This document shows positions 55,433 through 64,000 of a DNA stretch of 64,000 nucleotides, piece after piece. The stretch covers positions 16,348 through 80,347 of the forward strand of contig CAZTOP010000009.1 of NCBI GenBank assembly GCA_964615145.1, written 5' to 3'. The position numbers and the translations under genes were made by a program. Below the pieces are notes generated by a model. The model made no database searches. It had not been told where the DNA came from and worked only from the letters and a program-made list of their open reading frames with translations. The stretch comes from CAIVPM01 sp964615145 (GTDB lineage: Bacteria > Bacteroidota > Bacteroidia > Chitinophagales > Chitinophagaceae). How positions within the stretch are numbered: position 1 is the stretch's first letter; every line of letters starts with the position of its first letter.

Positions 55433-56164
55433 TTACATAGCTTTCTTCTTCTTCAATTCGTCATCGGCATAACTAAATACTTTTTTTACTAAATCAGATT
55501 TTCTGAAATTTAGGTCTGTTCTGATTTTCTTTTCTTCTTCTGCAACCATTTTATACATTTCATCAATGGCTCTTGCAGCGATAAAATCTGTTAAGGAGTT
55601 TTCTACTTTAAAGTTACTAAAAGGAATATTGTTTATGATGCCAGCAATTTTACTCCACTCTTTATTTGCACCTTCTGTTTTAATAGTACTATCAATAATA
55701 GGTCTAAAAGCACTCATTAACGCACTATTGGTATTGGTTTTAAAATAATCTGTTGCAGCTTGTTGGTTATCGGTTATTAAAATACTTGCGACATCTGTAA
55801 AACTCATGTTTTTCAAAGAGTTTAAAAATATGGGCTTAGCAGCAGTAAAAGATTTTGAAATGGCATTATTGAATTTATCAGTAGTATTTGTAATCACTGA
55901 ACCTAACCCTGCTTTATTTGCTAAGTTGATAATTTTTTGAGCATCGCCAGGAAATACAAAAGCTAATGCTGGATTGCTTGCAGGATTACTGTATGCATCG
56001 AAGCTTTTAAATAGGCCTTGTTGAAGGGCTTCACGTAAGCCCATTGTCATTTCCAGGTTTGAAGGTGTTAATAAAGTTGCTCCGATTTGTTTTAATTGAT
56101 CGCAAGAGGAGATAGTAATAAGGCTAAATACGCCAACAATCAATGCTTTTAATTTAATTTTCAT
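55433..56164 (-). CDS. DUF4197 lipoprotein
   Basis: A 243-aa paralogue of the DUF4197 protein at 16452-17183, here with a lipoprotein signal (lipobox ITISSC). The helical domain shares MGLREALQQGLFKSFDAYS, FLNSLKNMSFTDVASILITD, TDYFKTNTNSALMSAFRPII and AEEEKKIRTDLNFRKSDLVK. It ends in a lysine-rich tail. Function is unknown. It lies between the ATP synthase operon and an ABC exporter, on the same strand but separated from both. Confidence 0.85.
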   Translation of the reverse strand: MKIKLKALIVGVFSLITISSCDQLKQIGATLLTPSNLEMTMGLREALQQGLFKSFDAYSNPASNPALAFVFPGDAQKIINLANKAGLGSVITNTTDKFNNAISKSFTAAKPIFLNSLKNMSFTDVASILITDNQQAATDYFKTNTNSALMSAFRPIIDSTIKTEGANKEWSKIAGIINNIPFSNFKVENSLTDFIAARAIDEMYKMVAEEEKKIRTDLNFRKSDLVKKVFSYADDELKKKKAM

Positions 56165-56209
56165 GTAGCAAAGAAAGAAAATATTGAATGAATTAAATAT
56201 AAAATAATG

Positions 56210-58057
56210 TTACGCCTTTGTTAGTTTGCTACTTTCTAAATCAAAATTTCTATGGTACAAATCGCTGTAATACCCTTGAAGTTCAAGCAATTCCAAATGT
56301 GACCCTTGTTCTTTAATTTCACCTTTATCCAATACGATAATTTTATTTGCTTTGGTAATTGTAGACAATCTGTGTGCAATAACAATTGATGTTCTTCCCT
56401 TTATAAGTGTTTCAATAGCCTGTTGAATTAGTTGTTCGCTTTCAGTATCTATAGAGGATGTTGCTTCATCAAGAATTAATATTGAAGGATTATATAATAA
56501 AACCCGAATAAATGAAATCAACTGTCTTTGCCCCATACTTAAAATATTTCCTCTTTCCATTACATTGTAATTGTAATTATTGGGCAATTGCATAATAAAA
56601 CTGTGCATGCCAATAAGCTTGGCAGCCTCTATAACTTGTTCAAGTGTTATCGTTTCATTTCTAAGTCTGATATTATCTAAGATAGAACCAGAAAACAAAA
56701 AAACATCTTGAAGCACAACGCCAACATTTAACCTTAAATATTCTATACTATATTCATCAATGTTTTTATTATTTATTAATATTTCTCCTTTATTTATTGG
56801 ATACAATTTATTGATAAGACTAATGATAGAAGTTTTGCCACTTCCGGTATGGCCGACTAAGGCAACGGTATCGCCAGATTTTGCTTCAAATGAAATATTT
56901 TTTAAAACATAATTATCATTGTTATAGGCAAACCAAACATTTTTGAAAACAATCTTCCCAGCATTTAGCTTGTCGTTTATCAACGTCTCTTTGAAATTTT
57001 TTCCATTATCCAATGCACTTTTATCTTCATAAATATTAAATACCCTTTCTGCTGCAATCATTCCCATTTGCAATACATTAAATTTATCTGCAAGAATTCT
57101 AAGTGGTCTAAAAATTAAATTCATATACATTACAAATGCAACAATTTTTCCTGAAAAATTGATGTGTTCACTTGTTCTACTATCCAACACCCACCAAATA
57201 ATTAAAGCTGTGCTAAATGCTAATACCAACTCGACAATTGGAAAAAAAACACTATAAGCAAAAATTGCCTTTATGTTAGCTTGCTTATGCTGATGATTAA
57301 TTTTTTTAAATTTATTAAACTCCCTTTCTTCGGCCGAAAACGCTTGCACAATATACATTCCAGCAATATGTTCTTGAACAAAAGAATTTAAATTAGCTAC
57401 AGCATTTCTAACTTTATGATAGCTTTTATTAACACTTTTTTTAAAGTAATTTGTAGCGATAATTATTATTGGAAATGGAATAAGTGCTACTAATGTAAGC
57501 CTCCAATCTATCCAAAACATTGTAATAAGTGTAAAGATAATTGTAAGTAAATCTGCAATAATAGGAATGAGGCCATCGCTAAAAATATCATTAATGCTTT
57601 CTATATCATTTATTGTTCTTGTAGTTAAAGTTCCAATAGGAGTTGTATCAAACTTGCCCAATGGCAATCCCAATATTTTTGAAAAAATATGATTACGTAA
57701 ATCCTTTACTACATTTTGTCCAAGCCAAGCAGTAATGTAAGTAAATACAAATCGAAGAATTGTTTCAATAAAAATAAATGCTATTTGAAAAATTGTAATA
57801 CCAATGATAAAAAGTTCAAGACTACTCAACGATTTGTAACTAAAAAAGTATTGCAGCCAAATAGGAATTACAACATCTTTTCCTGTGGCTTTATCAACTG
57901 TAAGTTGAATAAGATATGGGCGAATAGGAGCTAAAATAGCTATAATTAAAGCCAAAAAAATACTTGCAACAAAAAATTTGTTGTAAGGCTTAACATAAGT
58001 AAATATTTTTTTTAATAATAAATAATTGAACCCTTTTTTTACTTGCTCTTCACTCAT
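56210..58057 (-). CDS. ABC exporter, MsbA/lipid A-type permease-ATPase
   Basis: A 615-aa half-transporter: six transmembrane helices in residues 20-340, then an ATPase domain. Motifs are Walker A VALVGHTGSGKTSIISL (about 397-413), Q-loop VGVVLQDVFLFSG, signature LSMGQRQLISF (LSMGQ in place of canonical LSGGQ), Walker B ILILDEATSSID (about 530-541) and H-loop IVIAHRLSTI. Such fusions export lipids, drugs or peptides; the substrate is not apparent. It is 36 bp downstream of the 94-aa membrane-protein gene and may be co-transcribed. Confidence 0.9.
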   Translation of the reverse strand: MSEEQVKKGFNYLLLKKIFTYVKPYNKFFVASIFLALIIAILAPIRPYLIQLTVDKATGKDVVIPIWLQYFFSYKSLSSLELFIIGITIFQIAFIFIETILRFVFTYITAWLGQNVVKDLRNHIFSKILGLPLGKFDTTPIGTLTTRTINDIESINDIFSDGLIPIIADLLTIIFTLITMFWIDWRLTLVALIPFPIIIIATNYFKKSVNKSYHKVRNAVANLNSFVQEHIAGMYIVQAFSAEEREFNKFKKINHQHKQANIKAIFAYSVFFPIVELVLAFSTALIIWWVLDSRTSEHINFSGKIVAFVMYMNLIFRPLRILADKFNVLQMGMIAAERVFNIYEDKSALDNGKNFKETLINDKLNAGKIVFKNVWFAYNNDNYVLKNISFEAKSGDTVALVGHTGSGKTSIISLINKLYPINKGEILINNKNIDEYSIEYLRLNVGVVLQDVFLFSGSILDNIRLRNETITLEQVIEAAKLIGMHSFIMQLPNNYNYNVMERGNILSMGQRQLISFIRVLLYNPSILILDEATSSIDTESEQLIQQAIETLIKGRTSIVIAHRLSTITKANKIIVLDKGEIKEQGSHLELLELQGYYSDLYHRNFDLESSKLTKA

Positions 58058-58092
58058 AATTTTTGCGAATCTAGTATTGGTTTAATAATGTG

Positions 58093-58377
58093 TTAATTAT
58101 CTTTTGGCAAAACATAGTCTAATAAAAATGGAATTAAATAATACATAACAATGCCTAAAACAATTAATGAAGCTACTATTAATAATACACCCAGAAGTTT
58201 TTCTTTTTGAAGAGTTTCAATAGTTTTTATGCTATGTTTTTTATTATGCTCATCTGTATTCAACTTATTTTTCTTTTTTGTATTGGAGTAAAAAAGTCTT
58301 ATTAAAATAACAATTAGAATAATTACAACAATTATTTCTTTATAAAAATATTTTAATAAAAGCATCACTTGTTCCAT
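58093..58377 (-). CDS. Small two-helix membrane protein, function unknown
   Basis: A 94-aa protein with two hydrophobic segments (about 14-28 and 62-86), a basic Lys/Asn-rich stretch between them (NTKKKNKLNTDEHNKKHS), and a charged C-terminus. I do not recognise a family. It is on the strand of the ABC exporter with a 36-bp gap and may be translated with it. The region upstream is divergent from the barrel protein gene. Confidence 0.65.
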   Translation of the reverse strand: MEQVMLLLKYFYKEIIVVIILIVILIRLFYSNTKKKNKLNTDEHNKKHSIKTIETLQKEKLLGVLLIVASLIVLGIVMYYLIPFLLDYVLPKDN

Positions 58378-58502
58378 AAAATGAGTTTTAGCAAATTAAA
58401 ACAAGTTGCTACTAATAAACCAATAAAACAATGTATGCACTATTTTAATGCAAGTTAATTTACTATTAAAGTTTGCATCTTTGTTGTAAGCAATCGATAG
58501 TA

Positions 58503-60245
58503 ATGAAACATATATTAGTAAAATATTTCGTTGGCTTTGTAATGTCACTGTTGTCAGTTGGTATTGCAAATGCACAACCTGTTTCGCTATTTGTGAATAC
58601 TGTAGATTCTGTTGATATAAACAAAGTATTAATTTTAAAAAAACAGTTTGCAACAAAATCATTATGTATAAACTACGTAGAACAACTGCCTACAATTTTA
58701 AAAGCAAAAGGTTTTATTTCAGCATCTTTGGATTCTGTTGTTGAAATTGGCACTACAATCAGGGCATTTCTGTATACAGGTAAACTTTACACTTGGAATA
58801 ATCTTTCATTACCTACTGAAATAAAATTTTTAATGGATGCTTCAACTAAAGATTATAGTAATTTACCAGAAATTATTTTAAACTACTATGAAAACAGTGG
58901 CTATCCTTTTGCCAAAGTTGGTTTTGACAGTGTAGTAATAAATGAAAAAAATGAAATTACTGCAACGATACTTGTTGATAAAGGAATAAAATATAAAATT
59001 GATAGTATTAGGGTTTATGGCAATGTGAATATTAACACACAGTTTTTACAACATTATTTAAAAATAACCAATGGAAGTGCTTACAACAAAGAAAAACTTG
59101 AAAAAGTAAATTCACTCATTAATCAACTTGGGTTTTTATCCAGCACAAAAAATAGCGATGTGTTAATGCTCAATACTGGCAGCATTCTTAACCTTTATCT
59201 CCAACCCAAAAACATTAATAAGTTTGATGCCATTGTGGGTTTTTTGCCCAATAATCAGCAAAACGATGGCAAGCTTTTATTTACTGTCGATGCTAAAATA
59301 AGTTTATTTAATGCTTTTGCAAATGGCGAAAAAATTTTTTTGAACTGGCAACAAATTCAGCCCCAATCTCCAAGAATAGATATTGGATTTAGCAAACCAT
59401 ATATTTTTAATTCAGATGTTGGACTCGACCTTAATTTTAATCTATATAAAAGAGATTCTTTATACCTAAACATTGGAACAGACATTGGTTTAAATTATAA
59501 AATATCAAATAAAAAAAGCTTTAAGATATTTATTAGCAGTTTGAGTACAAGACTTATTCAGCCTGATACATTATTCATTATTAACAATAAAAAATTGCCT
59601 CCTGTACTAGATGTAGGTATTAACAACCTTGGTGTTGAATACAATTATGACAATACAAAAGGAACATCTGTAAACAAAATAGGTGGTACTGAAATAAAAT
59701 TGTATGGAGGTTTTGGCCAAAAAAAAATCAATAGAAATACTACAATTACTAGCATAAAAAGCGGCTCGTACAACTATTCAAGTTTATATGATTCCATGGC
59801 AACAAATACTTACCAATTAAAGCTAAAAATTATGGCTGCAAAATTTTTTAGAGCAAGCAAATTATCAGTTATAAAATTATCAGCCAATTATGGAATCATT
59901 CAAACAAAAGATTATTTACAAAACGAGATGTTTCAAATTGGTGGTTTTAAGTTGTTACGTGGTTTTGATGAGGAAAATATTTTTACCAATCAATACTTTG
60001 TTGGTAGTTTGGAGTATAGATATTTAATAGCTGCAAATTCTTATTTTTTTGCATTTACTGACGGCGGTTTTACTCAAAATAACAATACGCAAAATAAATA
60101 TAATTACTGGGGCAGTGGTGTTGGCTTGGCATTTGAAACAAAACAAGGTGTATTAAATATTAGCTTTGCAGCCGGCAAAAGAAACGACTTGCCATTTAAT
60201 TTAAGAGAAACAAAAATTCATATTGGATTGGTTTCTGGCTTTTAG
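58503..60245 (+). CDS. POTRA and surface-antigen outer-membrane protein (BamA/TamA-like)
   Basis: A protein of about 580 aa starting at ATG 58503 (MKHILVKYFVGF) with a Sec signal ending NAQ. Its N-terminal half resembles POTRA domains (NYYENSGYPFAKVGFDSVVI and IKYKIDSIRVYGNVNI at about 120-190). The C-terminal half is a 16-strand barrel with FQIGGFKLLRGFDEENIF and FAAGKRNDLPF and a terminal Phe. It resembles BamA/TamA-type outer-membrane assembly proteins but is shorter, so it is more likely an accessory. The DUF4271 protein follows 46 bp downstream. Confidence 0.82.
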   Translation: MKHILVKYFVGFVMSLLSVGIANAQPVSLFVNTVDSVDINKVLILKKQFATKSLCINYVEQLPTILKAKGFISASLDSVVEIGTTIRAFLYTGKLYTWNNLSLPTEIKFLMDASTKDYSNLPEIILNYYENSGYPFAKVGFDSVVINEKNEITATILVDKGIKYKIDSIRVYGNVNINTQFLQHYLKITNGSAYNKEKLEKVNSLINQLGFLSSTKNSDVLMLNTGSILNLYLQPKNINKFDAIVGFLPNNQQNDGKLLFTVDAKISLFNAFANGEKIFLNWQQIQPQSPRIDIGFSKPYIFNSDVGLDLNFNLYKRDSLYLNIGTDIGLNYKISNKKSFKIFISSLSTRLIQPDTLFIINNKKLPPVLDVGINNLGVEYNYDNTKGTSVNKIGGTEIKLYGGFGQKKINRNTTITSIKSGSYNYSSLYDSMATNTYQLKLKIMAAKFFRASKLSVIKLSANYGIIQTKDYLQNEMFQIGGFKLLRGFDEENIFTNQYFVGSLEYRYLIAANSYFFAFTDGGFTQNNNTQNKYNYWGSGVGLAFETKQGVLNISFAAGKRNDLPFNLRETKIHIGLVSGF

Positions 60246-60291
60246 ATTTTTTGTGTTTGTTTTGTTTTAATTTTCAATTTAAAGACAAGTG

Positions 60292-61260
60292 ATGAAATTT
60301 TTCTCCATCTTATTTTTTTTAATATCGGTTTCGTGTTTTTCGCAAAGCGATACCATTAATAAAAATGTGAATAGTTTAAAAAAATCAGATAATAGACAAC
60401 AAACTATTACTAACGATAGTATATCAAAAAATAGCGACTCCATTGTTTTTGCAAAAGATTCTACACTAACCGATTCCTTAAAAACTATTTCAGAACAAAG
60501 TAATTCAACTTTAACAAAAGATACATCTACATATCAATTACTACTCGATTATCCAATACTTAATAAAGAGAAGCCAACTTTAATGCTTACAGCATTTAGA
60601 AATATTGATTCAAGAGATTATGTTTTTTATTTACTTATTGGTATTGTATCTCTGTTAGCAATTATTAAAATAATTTTTCCAAAGTATTTTAATAATATAT
60701 TCAACATCTTTTTTCAAACAAGTTTCAGACAAGTACAAACTAGAGAACAATTAAATCAAGATAATGTAGCGGCGTTGTTGTTAAATATTTTATTTGTATT
60801 TTCAGCTGCAACTTTCATTGCTTTAACTGCATATAAACTTAAAATTATAAATATATCTTTCTGGAAAATTTACTTAGTTGCCATAATAGCACTTACTATT
60901 ATTTATATTACTAAGCTATTATTTACACAATTTATTGGATTAATTTTTAACAAAAAAGAAGAAGCATTATCATATAGTTTCATAGTTTTTATTGTTAATA
61001 AAATAATAGGGATTTTATTAATCCCTTTCCTTTTTTTAATTGCATATTCAACAAATTATTTTAAACAATTATCAATAACTGCTAGCCTAATTATTGTTGC
61101 CATTTTATTTACCTACAGATTTATTTCTACTTATAAAAATATGAGTAGCAGATTAAAAATAAATGCCATTCATTTTTTTCTATATTTTTGCAGTGTTGAA
61201 ATTTTACCATTGCTATTAATGTATAAGGCACTTAACAGTTACATAGGCAATGGTATTTGA
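60292..61260 (+). CDS. DUF4271 multi-pass membrane protein
   Basis: A protein of about 322 aa with a signal-like N-terminus, a Ser/Thr-rich extracytoplasmic segment (about 20-95), then about six transmembrane helices (about 107-322). The domain matches DUF4271, a Bacteroidota family that sits next to hemD. The in-frame GTG at 60289 is disfavoured against ATG 60292. No catalytic motif is seen. It is followed by hemD after 23 bp on the same strand, an arrangement known across the phylum but not functionally explained. Confidence 0.87.
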   Translation: MKFFSILFFLISVSCFSQSDTINKNVNSLKKSDNRQQTITNDSISKNSDSIVFAKDSTLTDSLKTISEQSNSTLTKDTSTYQLLLDYPILNKEKPTLMLTAFRNIDSRDYVFYLLIGIVSLLAIIKIIFPKYFNNIFNIFFQTSFRQVQTREQLNQDNVAALLLNILFVFSAATFIALTAYKLKIINISFWKIYLVAIIALTIIYITKLLFTQFIGLIFNKKEEALSYSFIVFIVNKIIGILLIPFLFLIAYSTNYFKQLSITASLIIVAILFTYRFISTYKNMSSRLKINAIHFFLYFCSVEILPLLLMYKALNSYIGNGI

Positions 61261-61283
61261 ATTTTTAATAATTAAGCGAAGCA

Positions 61284-62078
61284 ATGGCAAAAAGCGGAAC
61301 GAAGGTTAAAGACACAAAAAAACAGATTAAAAAAATTCTCATTTCTCAGCCTAAGCCTGAAAGTGAAAAGTCGCCTTATTTTGAGCTAGAAAGAAAATAT
61401 GGTTTACAATTATCTTTTACTCCATTTATTCAATTAGAGCCTATTGGATACAAGGAATTTAGAAAGCAAAAAATTGATGTAGTATCTCATACTGGGGTCA
61501 TTTTTACGAGTAAAAATGCCATAGACCATTTTTTTAGAATGGCCGAGGAGATGAAAATTAATATTAATCAAGATACTAAATATTTTTGCATCACCGAGTC
61601 TGTAGCTTTGTATTTACAAAAATTTATTCTTTATAGAAAACGCAAAGTTTTTTATGGTGCCGATGGCAGCAATAAAGGAATGTTTGATGTAATAAACAAG
61701 CATAAAGAAAATGAAAAATTCCTCTATGTATGTAGCGAAAATCAACAAGACAATGAAATTGTAAGTTGGCTAAAGCAACACAATTGTGGTTTTGCTTTAG
61801 GATATATGTATAGAACTGTTAGTAGTAATATTAAAGATAGCATTGCAATAAAAGATTTTGATGCTATTTGTCTTTTCACACCTAGCGGTGTTAAGAGCCT
61901 TTTTGATAATTTTCCAACATTTAAACAAAATGGCACATTGCTTGGTGCATTTGGAAGTAATACTGCTAAGGCTATTGAAGAAGCGGGTTTAGAATTAAAT
62001 ATTAAAGCTCCTGCACCTCAAAGTCCAAGTATGATTACTGCATTAGATAAGTATTTAAATGAGGCAAATAAGTTATAA
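61284..62078 (+). CDS. hemD: Uroporphyrinogen-III synthase
   Basis: Cyclizes hydroxymethylbilane to uroporphyrinogen III in heme synthesis. The 264-aa protein has the two-domain HemD fold: VVSHTGVIFTSKNAIDHFFR at about 70-90 and a C-terminal ICLFTPSGVKSLFDNFPTFK (about 190-210) and GAFGSNTAKAIEEAGL. About 30 N-terminal residues are Lys-rich and extend beyond the family norm. No other hem genes are in the window. It ends overlapping the convergent rpoN gene by six bases. Confidence 0.9.
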   Translation: MAKSGTKVKDTKKQIKKILISQPKPESEKSPYFELERKYGLQLSFTPFIQLEPIGYKEFRKQKIDVVSHTGVIFTSKNAIDHFFRMAEEMKININQDTKYFCITESVALYLQKFILYRKRKVFYGADGSNKGMFDVINKHKENEKFLYVCSENQQDNEIVSWLKQHNCGFALGYMYRTVSSNIKDSIAIKDFDAICLFTPSGVKSLFDNFPTFKQNGTLLGAFGSNTAKAIEEAGLELNIKAPAPQSPSMITALDKYLNEANKL

Positions 62079-63563
62079 GCCCCTTCTTAATCGAGCTATT
62101 GGTATATTCAAGAGTTCTCTATACTTTGCAACTGTTCTCCTTGCAATGTTGTAACCTTTTTCGTTAAGCAATTCTGTTAATTCTTCATCGGCTAAGGGTT
62201 TTCGCTTATCTTCTGCTTCAATTAAGTTGCTAAGTATTTTTTTAACTTCAGTTGTACTTACTTCTTCTCCACTATCTGTACTTAAACTCTCACTAAAAAA
62301 GAATTTAAGACGATATGTCCCAAATTCAGTTTGCACAAATTTACTATTTGCCACCCTGCTAACTGTACTAATGTCTAAACCAGTTTTTTCTGCAATATCT
62401 TTTAAAATCATTGGTTTCATCTCAGTATCATCGCCAGTTAAAAAGAAATTATACTGATGTTCCATAATAGCAGACATCGTGTGTGTAAGTGTTTCCTGCC
62501 TTTGTTTAATCATATCAATAAACCACTTAGCACCATCAATTTTTTGCTTAATAAATTGCACGGCTTCTTTTTGCCTTTTATCTTTTTTTGTTCCCCTATC
62601 ATACTCCTTCATCATATCTTTATAATCCTCACTAATTCTAAGGTCTGGAGCATTTCTTCCATTTAAAGTAAGTTCTAAATTTCCATTGTTATTTAATATA
62701 AAAAAGTCAGGAATTACATAAGATTCTTTTTGATTGCTTTCACCTGCATCGCCACCTGGTTTAGGATTTAATTTCACAATCTGGTTTACAACTTCTTTTA
62801 ACTGTTCATCTGTTAGAAGGAGTATTTGTTGGAGCTTTATGTAATGCTTTTTAATAAACTCGTCAAAATATTTAGTAATGATTTTGATTGCCAAATCTAC
62901 ATTGTCGCCTTCTTCCTTTTTCTTGTTTAGTTGTAACAACAAACATTCTCTTAAATCTCTTGCAGCTACTCCTGTGGGTTCAAATTGTTGAATAAGTTTT
63001 ATTATACTCTCAACTTCTGCATCAGTAGTATGAATGTTTTGTCTAAATGCCAAATCGTCTACAATACTACTTGTTTCTCTTCTCAAATATCCATCATCAT
63101 CCAAACTTCCAACAATTTGTTCGGCTATTTTATATTGCTCATCATTTACATCAAGCATGCTTAATTGTGAGGCCAATAAATCAAAAAAAGTAGTTTCATT
63201 TTTAATTGGAATTACTTTTTTATCATCAAGTTCTGGATAATTATCATCTCTGGTTTTGTAATCAGCAATATCATCATCACTATCACTAACATATTCACTT
63301 ACATCAATGTTTTCATATTCATCTTCGCTACCATCTAATTCTTCAAAATCATCTTCGGGGGTTTCAAATTCATCTTTTACTTCTGTCGAAATATCATCTG
63401 CATCGCCTTCATCATTCAATTCAAGTGCTGGGTTGTCTTCTAATTCCTCCTTAATTCTTTCTTCTAAGTTAGCAGTAGGAACCTGCAGCAACTTCATTAA
63501 TTGAATTTGTTGTGGCGATAATCTTTGAAGTAATTTTTGTTGTAATGACTGACCAAGTGCCAT
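62073..63563 (-). CDS. rpoN: RNA polymerase sigma-54 factor
   Basis: Alternative sigma factor that needs an activator ATPase. The 496-aa protein has region I QKLLQRLSPQQIQLMKLLQV with Gln-rich spacing, a very acidic region II (about 50-120, rich in Asp/Glu), the core-binding region, the HTH and the RpoN box ARRTVAKYRE (about 475-484). Targets are not visible in this window. The 3' end overlaps hemD. Confidence 0.96.
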   Translation of the reverse strand: MALGQSLQQKLLQRLSPQQIQLMKLLQVPTANLEERIKEELEDNPALELNDEGDADDISTEVKDEFETPEDDFEELDGSEDEYENIDVSEYVSDSDDDIADYKTRDDNYPELDDKKVIPIKNETTFFDLLASQLSMLDVNDEQYKIAEQIVGSLDDDGYLRRETSSIVDDLAFRQNIHTTDAEVESIIKLIQQFEPTGVAARDLRECLLLQLNKKKEEGDNVDLAIKIITKYFDEFIKKHYIKLQQILLLTDEQLKEVVNQIVKLNPKPGGDAGESNQKESYVIPDFFILNNNGNLELTLNGRNAPDLRISEDYKDMMKEYDRGTKKDKRQKEAVQFIKQKIDGAKWFIDMIKQRQETLTHTMSAIMEHQYNFFLTGDDTEMKPMILKDIAEKTGLDISTVSRVANSKFVQTEFGTYRLKFFFSESLSTDSGEEVSTTEVKKILSNLIEAEDKRKPLADEELTELLNEKGYNIARRTVAKYRELLNIPIARLRRGL

Positions 63564-63712
63564 ATCGTAAATGCTAGTATTAATATGAGTATAATACTAC
63601 AAAGGAACAGCAAACAATAGCAAGAAAATATTTTTTTCTTTGCAATTTTTTAGCTAGAATTAATTTAGAGCCTTTGAGATTTTTTGTAGGGTTATGAGCC
63701 AATAAAAGATGT

Positions 63713-64000
63713 TTATATCACTCCTGTAAATTGTTTCAAAAATCTAACATCATTCTGGCTGTATAATCTTAAATCGTTTACACGGTATTTAAGTTGTGTA
63801 ATTCTTTCAACGCCCATACCAAAAGCAAAACCTGTGTATTTACTGCTATCAATTCCAAAGTTTTCAAGCACTTTAGGATGCACCATTCCACTTCCCAGAA
63901 TTTCTACCCAGCCTGTATGTTTACAAACATTGCAACCATCGCCTTCACAAATTAAACAGCTAATATCCATTTCGGCACTAGGCTCTGTAAAAGGAAAATA
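63713..64000 (-). CDS. pheS: Phenylalanine--tRNA ligase subunit alpha, C-terminal part
   Basis: Partial gene: its 5' end lies beyond the window. The visible 96 codons include FPFTEPSAEMD, the Cys-rich CLICEGDGCNVCKH segment, WVEILGSGMVHP and class II motif 3 FGMGVERITQLKYRVNDLR, all characteristic of PheS. It charges tRNA-Phe. The C-terminus is complete (stop at 63713). Confidence 0.95.
   Translation of the reverse strand, partial: YFPFTEPSAEMDISCLICEGDGCNVCKHTGWVEILGSGMVHPKVLENFGIDSSKYTGFAFGMGVERITQLKYRVNDLRLYSQNDVRFLKQFTGVI

Overview
This window is a low-GC chromosomal segment from a Bacteroidota bacterium, most likely a Chitinophagaceae/Chitinophagales relative (inference). The evidence is a SusC/SusD pair, T9SS C-terminal sorting domains, GldC, Bacteroidota-type LptC, DUF4271 beside HemD, reg_prop/Y_Y_Y regulators, the absence of Shine-Dalgarno sequences, and TAnnTTTG-like -7 promoter elements. 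I found no rRNA, tRNA, CRISPR array, prophage or insertion sequence.

Region 1 (1-17 kb) is mostly housekeeping. It holds rpiB, a TlpA-like lipoprotein, a PLP aminotransferase, two very small minus-strand genes, a GT-B glycosyltransferase, lptC, anmK and birA. These are followed by rsfS-ftsH-LUD protein, a NifU-type Fe-S scaffold, fabH, a lipid kinase, a CBS protein, an alpha/beta hydrolase, cvpA, yqeY, gldC and a DUF4197 protein.

Region 2 (17-39 kb) is a polysaccharide utilization locus. Read in its direction of transcription (minus strand) it encodes two secreted modular T9SS proteins with repeated putative carbohydrate-binding modules, SusC, SusD, two PKD surface lipoproteins, a GH16 endo-glucanase, a GH3 exo-glucosidase and a FucP-type sugar permease. 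A divergent membrane-anchored reg_prop/Y_Y_Y/LuxR regulator sits at its head. The GH16-GH3 pair with SusCD points to a beta-glucan such as laminarin. A seven-copy, 43-bp hairpin-bearing tandem repeat lies between GH16 and GH3. Related AATCGTT/AACGATT motifs precede several PUL genes and ACTACATC-type repeats precede the secreted-protein genes; both are candidate operators.

Region 3 (39-51 kb) has ffh, prs, a GT9 glycosyltransferase, a TonB-dependent receptor beside an MFS carrier, an OmpA lipoprotein, a SemiSWEET and malQ. The MalQ protein has two CBM20-like domains and an unusual histone-H1-like basic N-terminal tail.

Region 4 (51-64 kb) contains atpB-E-F-H-A, ending at a strong terminator without atpG. 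It continues with a second DUF4197 lipoprotein, an MsbA-type ABC exporter, a small membrane protein, an outer-membrane POTRA/beta-barrel protein with DUF4271 and hemD, rpoN, and the 3' end of pheS, which runs off the window.
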